A stretch of DNA of 64,000 nucleotides from Oscillospiraceae bacterium (GTDB lineage: Bacteria > Bacillota > Clostridia > Oscillospirales > Oscillospiraceae): NCBI GenBank assembly GCA_015067945.1, contig SVLM01000003.1:86065-150064 (forward strand). Reading direction: 5' to 3'. A program made the translations under genes and the position numbers. The first letter of the stretch is position 1. Every line of letters starts with the position of its first letter. Shown in pieces: positions 31,048-40,226 of this stretch. The notes under the pieces are model-generated. The model made no database searches, was not told the DNA's origin, and saw only the letters and a program-made list of their open reading frames with translations.

Positions 31048-32271
31048 ATGGCTATTCAGAACGAAAATACCAATATTCTGGGTGCTGCACCGAATATTCG
31101 TGTTTCCATTTTGGATCGTCTTTCTTCCGTTGACCTGTGTGCTTTCAATTCTCCTGATTATGCTGTTATTCCCGGCTTTTGCGATGTGCATGTGCATTTT
31201 CGTGAGCCGGGTTTTTCTTATAAGGAGACCATCCTCACCGGTTCTCTGGCAGCGGCACGGGGCGGCTACACCGCTGTGTGCACCATGCCCAACCTGAACC
31301 CGGTACCCGACAGCAAGGCGAATTTGAAACAGCAGACAGACATCATCCGGAACGACGGCATGATCCACATCTATCCCTACGGTGCCATCACCGTAGGCCA
31401 AAAGGGGCAGCAGCTGTCCGACATGAAGGGTCTTGCACCCAATGTCATCGCCTTTTCCGATGACGGCAAGGGCGTCCAGAATCGCAGTATGATGAAAGAG
31501 GCGATGCTCCGTGCAAAGCAGCTGAAAAAGCTGATCGTTGCACACTGCGAGGACGAATCTTTGCTCAACGGTGGCTATATCCACGACGGTGATTACGCCA
31601 GAGCCAACAGCCACCGTGGCATCTGCTCTGAAAGCGAATGGGGTCAGATCAAACGTGACCTGGAGCTGGTCAAGGAAACCGGTTGTGCCTATCATATCTG
31701 CCACATTTCTACAAAAGAAAGTGTGGAGCTGATCCGTCGGGCTAAGAAAGACGGCCTGAATATAACCTGCGAAACTGCTCCCCACTACCTGATTATGGAC
31801 GACAGCTACCTGCAGGAGGATGGCCGGTACAAAATGAACCCGCCCCTTCGCAGTGCAGAAGATCGGCAGGCATTGATTGAGGGCTTGATCGACGGCACCA
31901 TCGATATGATCGCCACCGACCACGCCCCCCATTCTGCCGAAGAAAAGAGCAAGGGCCTGGACGGCAGCAACTTCGGTATCGTTGGTATTGAAACTGCATT
32001 CCCCCTGCTGTATACCTACCTGGTAAAAACGGATATCATTACCATGGATCGGCTTTTGGAGCTACTGGTGACCGCCCCGAGAAAGCGGTTCAACATCCCC
32101 ATGGGCTGCGATTTCTCTATTTGGGATCTGCGGCAGAGCTACTATATTGAGCCGGAAGAATTCCAGTCTATGGGCAAATCCACCCCCTTTGCCGGCTGGA
32201 AGGTGTCCGGAAAATGCCTTGCCACCGTCTGCGGCGGCAAGCTGGTTTGGTTGGAAAAAGTAAGAAAGTAA
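31048..32271 (+). CDS. pyrC: Dihydroorotase
   Basis: Third step of UMP synthesis: cyclises carbamoyl aspartate to dihydroorotate. Metal ligands of the type I enzyme are present: HxH in DVHVHFREPGFSYKET, His in AHCEDESLLNGG, HICHIST, and the Asp in IATDHAPHSAEEK. The length of 407 is normal. AAAGGAG precedes the ATG, and this is the first gene of the operon. The N-terminus is shorter than in many type I enzymes, and only about 35 residues precede the HxH. The next gene, carB, begins 30 bases after the stop. Confidence 0.92.
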   Translation: MAIQNENTNILGAAPNIRVSILDRLSSVDLCAFNSPDYAVIPGFCDVHVHFREPGFSYKETILTGSLAAARGGYTAVCTMPNLNPVPDSKANLKQQTDIIRNDGMIHIYPYGAITVGQKGQQLSDMKGLAPNVIAFSDDGKGVQNRSMMKEAMLRAKQLKKLIVAHCEDESLLNGGYIHDGDYARANSHRGICSESEWGQIKRDLELVKETGCAYHICHISTKESVELIRRAKKDGLNITCETAPHYLIMDDSYLQEDGRYKMNPPLRSAEDRQALIEGLIDGTIDMIATDHAPHSAEEKSKGLDGSNFGIVGIETAFPLLYTYLVKTDIITMDRLLELLVTAPRKRFNIPMGCDFSIWDLRQSYYIEPEEFQSMGKSTPFAGWKVSGKCLATVCGGKLVWLEKVRK

Positions 32272-32301
32272 TGTACTTGCGGATAAATTGGAGGCATCAT
32301 C

Positions 32302-35300
32302 ATGGCAAAGCGTACTGATTTGAAGAAAATTATGATTATCGGCTCCGGCCCCATCGTCATTGGCCAGGCAGCGGAATTTGACTATGCCGGCACCCAGGCT
32401 TGTCTGGCACTGAAGGAAGAAGGCTACGAGGTTGTGCTGGTTAATTCCAACCCCGCCACCATCATGACCGACACCACCATTGCGGACAAAGTCTATATGG
32501 AGCCTTTGACGCTGGAATATGTCGCCAAGATTATCCGTTACGAGCGTCCCGATGCCATCGTTCCCGGCATCGGCGGTCAGACCGGTTTGAACCTGGTCAT
32601 GCAGCTTGAAAAGAAAGGCGTTCTGAAGGAATGCCGTGTGGAGCTGCTGGGTACTTCCAGTGCATCCATCGAGCGGGCTGAGGACCGGGAGCTGTTCAAG
32701 GAGCTGTGCCAGTCCATCGGTGAGCCGGTAATCCCCTCCGAGATCACCTACTCCCTGGAGGAGGCCAAGGCAGCCGCTCAGCGGATCGGCTATCCCGTTG
32801 TCCTGCGTCCTGCCTTCACACTGGGCGGCACCGGAGGTGGCTTCGCCTACAACGAAAACGAGCTGGTAGAAATCGGCCTGAATGCATTCAAGCTCTCCCC
32901 CGTTCATCAGGTGCTGATCGAAAAAAGCGTCAAGGGCTACAAGGAAATCGAGTTTGAGGTCATGCGTGACAGCAATAACCACGCTATCACCATTTGCGGC
33001 ATGGAGAACATCGATCCCGTAGGTGTTCACACCGGCGACAGCCTGGTTGTGGCTCCCATCATGACATTGAGCAAGAAAGACGAGAAGATGCTCAATGACT
33101 CTGCCATTAAGATCATCAAGGAGCTGAAGATCGAGGGCGGCTGCAATGTCCAGTTTGCTCTGAACCCCCATACTTCCGAATACTACCTCATCGAGGTTAA
33201 CCCCAGAGTTTCCCGTTCCTCCGCCCTGGCCTCCAAGGCTTCCGGCTACCCCATTGCCCGGGTCACAGCCAAGATTGCCGTGGGTATGGCTCTGGAGGAC
33301 ATCAAGATCGCCAACACCAATGCTGCCTTCGAGCCTGCTTTGGATTATGTGATCGCCAAGCTACCCCGGTTCCCCTTCGACAAGTTTGCCTCTGCTACCA
33401 ATAAGCTGGGCACACAGATGAAGGCCACCGGCGAGGTGATGGGCATCGGCTCTACGCTGGAGGAATGTCTGCTCAAGGGCGTTCGCTCTCTGGAAATCGG
33501 TGCTTGCCACTTCCATCTTCCCAAGTTTGACAACATGTCCACCGGTGAACTGAAGGACTATATCCAGGATTTCCGTGACGATAATATTTTCGCTGTCGCT
33601 GAGCTGATGCGCCGCAATGTCACCGTTGAAGAGCTGCATGAACGCACGAAAATCACCGCCTACTTCCTGGAAGCCGTGGAGCGGATCGTCGCCATGGAGC
33701 GGAAGCTCTCCGAGAATATCGGCAACATGGATATCTTCGCCGAGGCCAAGAAGATCGGTTTCAGCGACAAGTTCATCGCCAAGCTGTGGAACACCAAAGA
33801 AATCGACATCTATAACCTGCGTAAGAAGAACGGTCTGTTCCCGGTATTCAAGATGGTAGACACCTGCCACACCGGTGCCTATATTCCCTACTTCTACTCC
33901 TCCTACCACGGTGAAAATGCATCCAAGCTGACCGAGAAAAAGAAAATCGTCGTACTGGGTGCCGGCCCCATCCGTATCGGCCAGGGCGTGGAATTTGACT
34001 ACTCCACCGTCCACGCGGTGATGACCATCAAGCAGGCAGGCTACGAGGCCATTATCATCAACAACAATCCCGAAACCGTTTCCACCGACTACACCACCGC
34101 GGATAAGCTGTATTTCGAGCCGCTGACGGTGGAAGATGTGATGAATATCATCGAGTTTGAAAAGCCGGAGGGTGTTATCGCATCTCTGGGCGGTCAGACT
34201 GCCATCAATCTGGCTCAGCCCCTGTCCGACCGGGGTGTAAAGATCATCGGTACTGACTGTGCCGCCATCGACAAGGCCGAGGACCGCAACGCCTTCGAGC
34301 AGTTGCTGAACGAGCTGAATATACCCCGTGCAAAGGGCCGTGCCGTGACCAAAATCGAGGACGGTATCGCCGCCGCTGCCGAAATTGGCTATCCCGTGCT
34401 GGTGCGTCCCAGCTTCGTTCTGGGCGGTCGTGCTATGCAGATCGTGGCCAACGAGGAACAGCTGCGTAACTATCTGAAGACTGCCGTTGAGATTGACGAG
34501 GACAAGCCCGTTCTTGTTGACAAATATATTCAGGGCCGCGAAGTAGAGATCGACGCTATCTGCGACGGCCGGGATGTATTCGTTCCCGGTATCATGGAGC
34601 TGGTTGAGCGTACCGGTGTTCACTCCGGCGACTCCATTTCCGTCTATCCCTCCTTCTCCATTTCCAACAAGGTCAAGGGTATCATCCTGCAGTACGCCAA
34701 GAAGCTGGGTCTGGGTATCGGCATTGTAGGCCTTTACAATATCCAGTTCATCGTCGACGAAAATGACAACGTGTTTATTATTGAGGTCAATCCCCGTTCC
34801 TCCCGTACCGTCCCCTTCCTGAGCAAGGCCACCGGCTACTCTCTGGCTGATATCGCCACCGAGGTAATTCTGGGCAAGAGTTTAAAGGAGCTGGGCATTT
34901 TCGACATCTATCCTACCGAAAAAGAGCGTTGGTATGTCAAGGCTCCGGTATTCTCCTTCAATAAGATTCGTGGTCTGGACGCTTATCTGTCCCCCGAAAT
35001 GAAGTCCACCGGTGAAGCCATCGGCTACGACCGGACCTTAAACCGTGCCCTTTATAAAGCACTGCAGGCTGCCGGTATGCATCTGCAGAACTACGGCACT
35101 GTGCTGGCCACCATTGCTGACCGGGATAAGGAAGAGGCCCTGCCGCTGATCCGTCGGTTCTACAATCTCGGCTTTAATATCGAGGCTACCGAGGGCACTG
35201 CAAAGTACCTGAAGGCCAACGGCATCCGCACCCACGCGTTGGGCAAGATCAGCGACGGCAGCGAGGAAATTCCCGAAGCTCTGCGTCAGGGTCACATTGC

Positions 35301-35469
35301 CTATGTGATCAACACCCGGGATCCCGGCTCCAACCAGAGCGACGGCATCCAGATCCGGCAGATCGCAACGGAGTACAATGTGACCATGTTCACCGCTCTG
35401 GATACCGTTTCCGTTCTGCTGGATGTTCTGGAGGAGACCACCCTGACTATTTCCACTATCGACGCATAA
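32302..35469 (+). CDS. carB: Carbamoyl-phosphate synthase large subunit
   Basis: Makes carbamoyl phosphate from bicarbonate, ammonia and two ATP. The two homologous ATP-grasp halves are evident: N-half IGSGPIVIGQAAEFDYAGTQ and C-half LGAGPIRIGQGVEFDYSTVH, each followed by a GGQT block (IGGQTGLNL, LGGQTAINL) and EVNPR metal sites. The last 130 residues are the MGS-like regulatory domain (NPGSN-like NTRDPGSNQSDGI, with IRQIATEYNV) that binds UMP or ornithine in relatives. The length of 1055 is standard. The glutaminase subunit gene carA is not in the operon or window, so glutamine-derived ammonia must come from a subunit encoded elsewhere. Confidence 0.97.
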   Translation: MAKRTDLKKIMIIGSGPIVIGQAAEFDYAGTQACLALKEEGYEVVLVNSNPATIMTDTTIADKVYMEPLTLEYVAKIIRYERPDAIVPGIGGQTGLNLVMQLEKKGVLKECRVELLGTSSASIERAEDRELFKELCQSIGEPVIPSEITYSLEEAKAAAQRIGYPVVLRPAFTLGGTGGGFAYNENELVEIGLNAFKLSPVHQVLIEKSVKGYKEIEFEVMRDSNNHAITICGMENIDPVGVHTGDSLVVAPIMTLSKKDEKMLNDSAIKIIKELKIEGGCNVQFALNPHTSEYYLIEVNPRVSRSSALASKASGYPIARVTAKIAVGMALEDIKIANTNAAFEPALDYVIAKLPRFPFDKFASATNKLGTQMKATGEVMGIGSTLEECLLKGVRSLEIGACHFHLPKFDNMSTGELKDYIQDFRDDNIFAVAELMRRNVTVEELHERTKITAYFLEAVERIVAMERKLSENIGNMDIFAEAKKIGFSDKFIAKLWNTKEIDIYNLRKKNGLFPVFKMVDTCHTGAYIPYFYSSYHGENASKLTEKKKIVVLGAGPIRIGQGVEFDYSTVHAVMTIKQAGYEAIIINNNPETVSTDYTTADKLYFEPLTVEDVMNIIEFEKPEGVIASLGGQTAINLAQPLSDRGVKIIGTDCAAIDKAEDRNAFEQLLNELNIPRAKGRAVTKIEDGIAAAAEIGYPVLVRPSFVLGGRAMQIVANEEQLRNYLKTAVEIDEDKPVLVDKYIQGREVEIDAICDGRDVFVPGIMELVERTGVHSGDSISVYPSFSISNKVKGIILQYAKKLGLGIGIVGLYNIQFIVDENDNVFIIEVNPRSSRTVPFLSKATGYSLADIATEVILGKSLKELGIFDIYPTEKERWYVKAPVFSFNKIRGLDAYLSPEMKSTGEAIGYDRTLNRALYKALQAAGMHLQNYGTVLATIADRDKEEALPLIRRFYNLGFNIEATEGTAKYLKANGIRTHALGKISDGSEEIPEALRQGHIAYVINTRDPGSNQSDGIQIRQIATEYNVTMFTALDTVSVLLDVLEETTLTISTIDA

Positions 35470-35478
35470 GGAGCCATC

Positions 35479-36216
35479 ATGAAGCAAAGCATTTTTACGA
35501 TTCTCAGCAACGAAGCTTTGACGGATTGCGTTTACAAAATGGTGCTGTCCGGAGACACCTCCGCCATCACCGCCGCCGGCCAGTTTGTGAACATCAAGCT
35601 GGACGGACTCTTCCTTCGCCGTCCCATTTCCGTTTGCGATTACGACGACAAGACCCTTACCATCGTTTACAAGGTTGTTGGCAAGGGTACGGAAGTCATG
35701 TCCAAAATGGCTGCGGGTCAGGAGCTGGATATCCTCACCGGTCTTGGCAACGGCTACGATCTTTCCACCGCAGGCGAAAAGCCTGTGCTTTTGGGCGGTG
35801 GCGTGGGCGTTCCCCCTATGTACAATTTGGCAAAGAAGCTGATTGCTGATGGCAAAAAAGTTTCCGTAATTCTCGGTTTTAATACAAAATCCGAGATTTT
35901 CTACGAAGAAGAATTCAAAAAAATGGGTTGTGCTGTCACGGTCACCACCGTAGACGGCAGCTATGGCGTCCAGGGCTTTGTAACCACCGCACTGCAGGAT
36001 ATGGACTACTCCTATTTCTACACCTGTGGCCCGGAGCCCATGCTCAAAGCCGTACACAAGGCCTCCCGTACCTCCGGTCAAATGAGCTTTGAGGAACGGA
36101 TGGGCTGCGGCTTCGGTGCCTGCATGGGTTGCTCCTGTAAGACCCTCACCGGCTACAAGCGTATCTGCAAGGAAGGCCCGGTCATGCGAAAGGAGGAGAT
36201 TCTGTGGGAAAGCTGA
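35479..36216 (+). CDS. pyrK: Dihydroorotate dehydrogenase electron-transfer subunit
   Basis: FAD and 2Fe-2S protein that passes electrons from the PyrD subunit to NAD+. The flavin-binding motif is RRPISVCDYDD, the nucleotide-binding segment is LLGGGVGVPPMYNLAKKL, and the Fe-S ligands are in GCGFGACMGCSCKT and RICKEGPV near the C-terminus. The length of 245 is usual. It lies nine bases after carB, and its 3' end overlaps pyrD by 13 bases, as is common for this pair. Presence of PyrK defines the class 1B enzyme. Confidence 0.93.
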   Translation: MKQSIFTILSNEALTDCVYKMVLSGDTSAITAAGQFVNIKLDGLFLRRPISVCDYDDKTLTIVYKVVGKGTEVMSKMAAGQELDILTGLGNGYDLSTAGEKPVLLGGGVGVPPMYNLAKKLIADGKKVSVILGFNTKSEIFYEEEFKKMGCAVTVTTVDGSYGVQGFVTTALQDMDYSYFYTCGPEPMLKAVHKASRTSGQMSFEERMGCGFGACMGCSCKTLTGYKRICKEGPVMRKEEILWES

Positions 36217-37115
36217 ATGTAAATCTGTGCGGCATTGAACTGAGCAATCCCGTGGTCCCCGCATCCGGCACCTTCGGCTATGGCTACGAGTTTGCTGAGC
36301 TGTATGATATCAACGAACTGGGAACCTTCTCCTTCAAGGGAACCACCAAGGATCCCCGGTTTGGCAATCCCACGCCCCGAATTGCAGAATGCCCCGGCGG
36401 TATGATCAACGCCGTTGGTCTGCAGAACCCCGGTGTGGAAAAAGTTATTGCAGAGGAGCTGCCCCGTCTTGCCCGGTGCTTCCACAAGCCGGTTATGGCC
36501 AATGTTTCCGGTTTTTCCGTGGAGGACTATGCCTACACCTGCGAAAAGCTGGATAAGCAGGAGCAGGTCGGCTGGCTGGAGGTCAATGTCAGCTGCCCCA
36601 ATGTACACGGCGGCGGCATGAGCTTCGGCACACAACCGGAGGCTGCAGCAGAAGTCACCCGGGCGGTCAAAGCCGTGACCACCAAGCCGGTGATCATCAA
36701 GCTGTCTCCCAATGTCACCGATATTGTATCCATCGCAAAAGCCTGCGAGGATGCCGGTGCGGACGGCATCAGCCTGATTAACACTCTGCTCGGTATGCGA
36801 ATCGATCTGCGTAGCCGCAAGCCGGTCATTGCCAATAAAATGGGCGGTTTCTCCGGTTCTGCCATTTTCCCGGTGGCCGTGAGAATGGTCTATCAGGTAG
36901 CAAATGCTGTCAAGATCCCCGTAGTCGGCATGGGCGGCGTCAGCAGTGCAGAAGACGTGATTGAAATGATGCTGGCCGGTGCAACAGCTGTGGAAGTGGG
37001 TGCTGCCAACTTAGTCAATCCGTACATCTGCCGTGATATTATCCGGGACCTGCCGGAGGTCATGGCAAAATATAGAATTAACAGCTTAGAAGAGATTATT
37101 GGAGGCGTAAAGTAA
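36204..37115 (+). CDS. pyrD: Dihydroorotate dehydrogenase B (NAD+), catalytic subunit
   Basis: FMN enzyme that oxidises dihydroorotate to orotate. Recognised by SFKGTTKDPRFGNPTPR, GMINAVGLQNPG, the active-site Cys in VNVSCPNVHGG and the FMN-phosphate region VGMGGVSSAEDVIEMMLAGA (20 residues). The GTG start at 36204 has AAAGGAGGAG upstream and overlaps pyrK. The length of 303 is normal. Active-site Cys rather than Ser, and the neighbouring pyrK, both show the 1B type that uses NAD+, fitting an anaerobe. The stop overlaps the pyrF start by one base. Confidence 0.95.
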   Translation: MGKLNVNLCGIELSNPVVPASGTFGYGYEFAELYDINELGTFSFKGTTKDPRFGNPTPRIAECPGGMINAVGLQNPGVEKVIAEELPRLARCFHKPVMANVSGFSVEDYAYTCEKLDKQEQVGWLEVNVSCPNVHGGGMSFGTQPEAAAEVTRAVKAVTTKPVIIKLSPNVTDIVSIAKACEDAGADGISLINTLLGMRIDLRSRKPVIANKMGGFSGSAIFPVAVRMVYQVANAVKIPVVGMGGVSSAEDVIEMMLAGATAVEVGAANLVNPYICRDIIRDLPEVMAKYRINSLEEIIGGVK

Positions 37116-37813
37116 TGGGTAAGGACGTAATTGTAGCATGCGATTTTTCCTCCGCTGAGGCAACCTTCGCATTTTTGGACAAGTTCACCGGCAGAAAGCC
37201 CTTTGTAAAGATTGGGATGGAGCTTTACTATGCCGAGGGTCCCAGCATCGTTAAAGAGATCAAGGCCCGGGGTCATAAGATTTTCCTGGATTTGAAGCTC
37301 CACGACATTCCCAACACTGTAAAGAAAGCCATGGCAGTGCTGTCCAACTTGGATGTAGACATCACCAATCTCCATGCCGCCGGCACCACCGCCATGATGA
37401 AGGGTGCTCTGGAGGGCCTGACCCGTCCCGACGGCAGCCGTCCCCTGCTGATTGCCGTTACCCAGCTGACCTCCACCGATCAGGAAGCTATGGAGAAGGA
37501 TCTGCTGATTCACCACCCCATTGACGAGGTTGTGATGCACTATGCTGAGACCGCCAAGAATGCCGGTCTGGACGGCATTGTCTGCTCTCCCCTGGAAGCC
37601 GGTAAGGTCCACGGTCGCTGCGGTGAGAATTTCCTGACCATCACCCCCGGTGTTCGCTTTGCCGATGGCGATGTGGGCGACCAGAAGCGGGTTATGACCC
37701 CTGCTGCCGCCAAGGAAATCGGTTCTGACTACATTGTTGTGGGCCGTCCCATCACCGCCGCCGCTGATCCCGTAGCCGCCTACGAACGTTGCGTGGCAGA
37801 ATTCTGCGATTAA
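37115..37813 (+). CDS. pyrF: Orotidine-5'-phosphate decarboxylase
   Basis: Last step of UMP synthesis. The catalytic Lys-Asp network is in FLDLKLHDIPNTVKKA (about residues 54-69), with the N-terminal Asp in VACDFSSAEATFAF. The phosphate-binding end is ITPGVRFADGDVGDQKRVMTP and YIVVGRPIT. The length of 232 is that of the bacterial type 1 enzyme. GGAGG precedes the ATG, and pyrD overlaps by one base. The gene is followed by a 98-bp palindromic repeat before pyrE, so the operon is interrupted at RNA level here but shows no T-run terminator. Confidence 0.95.
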   Translation: MGKDVIVACDFSSAEATFAFLDKFTGRKPFVKIGMELYYAEGPSIVKEIKARGHKIFLDLKLHDIPNTVKKAMAVLSNLDVDITNLHAAGTTAMMKGALEGLTRPDGSRPLLIAVTQLTSTDQEAMEKDLLIHHPIDEVVMHYAETAKNAGLDGIVCSPLEAGKVHGRCGENFLTITPGVRFADGDVGDQKRVMTPAAAKEIGSDYIVVGRPITAAADPVAAYERCVAEFCD

Positions 37814-37820
37814 AAATAGC

Positions 37821-37918
37821 GTCATTGCGAGGAGGCCATAGGCCGACGTGGCAATCCCCCAGTTATTTGAAACACTTTGGAGATTGCCACGCCAGTGTGC
37901 ACACCGGCTCGCAATGAC
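37821..37918. repeat. Palindromic intergenic repeat, copy C, inside the pyr operon
   Basis: GTCATTGCGAGGAGG at the left, CGGCTCGCAATGAC at the right, with GTGGCAATC and GATTGCCAC forming the inner arms. It is the best-preserved copy and lies between pyrF and pyrE. Confidence 0.88.
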
Positions 37919-37941
37919 AGACATAGATAAGGAGTATTACT

Positions 37942-38595
37942 ATGGAAAGCTACAAAAGAGATTTTATCCAGTTTCTGCAGAGTGCAGGTGTGCTGAAATT
38001 CGGTGACTTCACCGCAAAGTCCGGCCGGAAGATCCCCTACTTTGTAAATGCCGGTATGATCAAGACCGGTGACCAGATCACCAAAATGGGTGAATTTTAC
38101 GCCAAGGCCTATTTCGACAAGCTGGGCAAGAAGGAGGCCGTTCTGTATGGCCCTGCCTACAAGGGCATTTCCCTGTCCATTTCTGCTGCCGTGGCTCTGT
38201 CCAGGAATGGACTGAACGTCCCCTTCTTCTTTAACCGCAAGGAAGTGAAGGATCACGGCGAAGGCGGCACCTTTGTGGGTTATGTACCTCAGGCCGGCGA
38301 AGAAATCGTCATCATTGAAGATGTCATCACTGCCGGTACTGCCATCCGGGAATCCATGGAGATCCTGAGCCATCTGGATGGCACCAAGGTCATCGCCACC
38401 TTCATCATGGTTGACCGCAAGGAAAAGGGTCAGGGCGAAAAAGGTGCCATGCAGGAGATCGAGGAGCAGTTCGGTTTCCCCGTTTACTCCGTCGTAGATG
38501 TTTACGATATCATCGAGTACCTGGAGGAAGATCCCGCCAATGAAGAAAATGTCACCCGGATTAAGAACTATCTGGCTGTAAACGGAGCAAAGTAA
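37942..38595 (+). CDS. pyrE: Orotate phosphoribosyltransferase
   Basis: Joins orotate and PRPP to give OMP. The PRPP-binding motif is [18 protein letters not shown] (about residues 119-136). The N-terminal [16 protein letters not shown] and [10 protein letters not shown] blocks are typical of the type with a hood region. The length of 217 is normal. AAGGAG precedes the ATG, just beyond the palindromic repeat. pyrB follows after one base, so the two are coupled. Confidence 0.95.
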   Translation: MESYKRDFIQFLQSAGVLKFGDFTAKSGRKIPYFVNAGMIKTGDQITKMGEFYAKAYFDKLGKKEAVLYGPAYKGISLSISAAVALSRNGLNVPFFFNRKEVKDHGEGGTFVGYVPQAGEEIVIIEDVITAGTAIRESMEILSHLDGTKVIATFIMVDRKEKGQGEKGAMQEIEEQFGFPVYSVVDVYDIIEYLEEDPANEENVTRIKNYLAVNGAK

Positions 38596-38596
38596 T

Positions 38597-39676
38597 ATGA
38601 GAAGTCTCATTAGCATTTTGGATTTTTCCGTGGCTGAGTTGGATCAGCTGATCGCAACTGCCAAGGACATTATCGCAAATCCCGACAATTATCGGGAAAA
38701 ATGCCGCTATAAGAAACTGGCTACCCTCTTTTTCGAACCCTCCACCCGCACCAGATTGAGCTTCGAAGCAGCCATGCTGGAGCTGGGCGGCAGCGTCATC
38801 GGCTTCAGCGAAGCCAGCTCCTCCTCCGCATCCAAGGGCGAGAGCATGGCGGATACCGCAAAGATTCTTTCCTGCTATGCGGATATCATGGCCATTCGGC
38901 ATCCCAAGGAGGGTGCTCCCTATGTAGCCTCCCGGAATGCCACCATTCCGGTGATCAACGCCGGTGACGGTGGTCATCAGCACCCCACCCAGACTCTGGC
39001 AGACCTTTTGACCATTTCCCGGGAAAAGGGTCGCCTGAATGACCTGACCATCGGTCTGTGTGGTGACTTAAAGTACGGCAGAACTGTTCATTCTCTCATC
39101 GAGGCCATGAGCCGGTATGAGGGTATCCGTTTTGTGCTGATCTCCCCCGCTGAGCTGAAGCTGCCCAGCTATGTTCGGTTCAATGTGCTGGAAAAGCATC
39201 ACATCCCCTACACGGAGGTCACTTCTTTGGAAGATGCCATGCCGGAACTGGATGTGCTGTACATGACCCGGATTCAGCAGGAGCGGTTTGACGATGTGGA
39301 AGAATACAACCGCCTGAAGGACAGCTATGTGCTGGACACTGAGAAAATGCAGCTGGGCAAGGCAGATATGTGCGTACTGCATCCCCTGCCCCGTGTCAAC
39401 GAAATCAGCGTTGCCGTGGACGATGATCCCAGAGCAGCCTACTTCCGACAGGCCCTTAACGGCAAATACATGCGGATGGCACTGATCCTGAAGCTGCTGG
39501 AGGAAGCACAAAATCCTGCCCGGGAAGCCATCGATACCGAGGGTCTCGTGTACGACCGGGTTTGCAAGAATCCCAAATGCATTTGTCAGGTGGAGCAGGA
39601 ATTGCCCCAAATTGCCCGTATCACCGACCCCGCAGAAAACATCCTGCGGTGCATCTACTGTGAACAGAAAGTATAA
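38597..39676 (+). CDS. pyrB: Aspartate carbamoyltransferase with fused PyrI-type zinc domain
   Basis: Second step of UMP synthesis. Residues 1-305 are the catalytic chain, with the carbamoyl-phosphate loop [25 protein letters not shown], and the Asp-binding HPLPRVNEI. Residues about 310-359 are extra: C323-x4-C328-x23-C352-x2-C355, the same spacing as the four zinc ligands of E. coli PyrI (Cys 109, 114, 138, 141). The nucleotide-binding domain of PyrI is absent, so allosteric control by CTP is unlikely, but the zinc module may mediate subunit contacts. An extra Cys330 follows the first pair. Last gene of the operon, followed by a terminator. Confidence 0.92.
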   Translation: MRSLISILDFSVAELDQLIATAKDIIANPDNYREKCRYKKLATLFFEPSTRTRLSFEAAMLELGGSVIGFSEASSSSASKGESMADTAKILSCYADIMAIRHPKEGAPYVASRNATIPVINAGDGGHQHPTQTLADLLTISREKGRLNDLTIGLCGDLKYGRTVHSLIEAMSRYEGIRFVLISPAELKLPSYVRFNVLEKHHIPYTEVTSLEDAMPELDVLYMTRIQQERFDDVEEYNRLKDSYVLDTEKMQLGKADMCVLHPLPRVNEISVAVDDDPRAAYFRQALNGKYMRMALILKLLEEAQNPAREAIDTEGLVYDRVCKNPKCICQVEQELPQIARITDPAENILRCIYCEQKV

Positions 39677-39677
39677 G

Positions 39678-39711
39678 AAAATCCCCGGAAACGACCGTTT
39701 CCGGGGATTTA
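39678..39711. terminator. Terminator of the pyr operon
   Basis: Arms AAATCCCCGGAAACG and CGTTTCCGGGGATTT followed by ATTTT. It also lies at the 3' end of the converging membrane gene. Confidence 0.85.
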
Positions 39712-39716
39712 TTTTG

Positions 39717-40226
39717 CTATTTACGCCATTTTCGGAGCTTGAGTTCCGACCCTAAAAGCATATCCAGCAGGAAGAATGTGACATTTCCCAGAATCAGCGT
39801 GACGATTGTCATCACCGTGCCCATTTCTTCAAATTCCGCCAGCAACTCTGCCATGCCGAAAATGTGCATCAGCAGCCAGTACAATGCCAAAATGACCGCA
39901 TTGAACAGCAGAACCTTCCACAGCCATTGAAGCTTCAGCTTATCCATTGCCGGTTTCAGCAGCGGATAGTAGCCAATGGCGGCAAAGACCGCAGCAGCCT
40001 CTTTATCCGGGGACAGCAGCAGACTCAAGATTGCAACCGCACCGTACCACGCCCAGCCGATCCGAGTGGGAAAGTGCTTTCGCACAGCCTTGAGCAGCAG
40101 CATACACATGGCCGGGCAGACAAAGGTGGTGGCCGGGATCATACCTCCCATGGCCATGATCACCACCGCCAGTGCTGCAAATATGCCGCCCAAAGCCACA
40201 GGATTCGCAGTATTACGCCTTGCCAT
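39717..40226 (-). CDS. Integral membrane protein, possible ECF transporter S component
   Basis: 169 residues with about five hydrophobic segments. It begins NPVALGGIFAALAVVIMAMGG, followed by VCPAMCMLLLKAV, a look shared with substrate-binding S components of energy-coupling-factor transporters. It ends with a Lys/Arg tail (LKLRKWRK). It overlaps the 3' end of pncB by 14 bases on the same strand. If it is an S component, the neighbour suggests niacin as substrate, but the sequence is not close enough to NiaX for me to say so. The function is unproven. Confidence 0.6.
   Translation of the reverse strand: MARRNTANPVALGGIFAALAVVIMAMGGMIPATTFVCPAMCMLLLKAVRKHFPTRIGWAWYGAVAILSLLLSPDKEAAAVFAAIGYYPLLKPAMDKLKLQWLWKVLLFNAVILALYWLLMHIFGMAELLAEFEEMGTVMTIVTLILGNVTFFLLDMLLGSELKLRKWRK

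Noticed and set aside
33361..36264. Long minus-strand frames (about 400 codons each) opposite carB and pyrK
   Set aside because: Shadow frames of high-GC third positions with no motifs or start signals.
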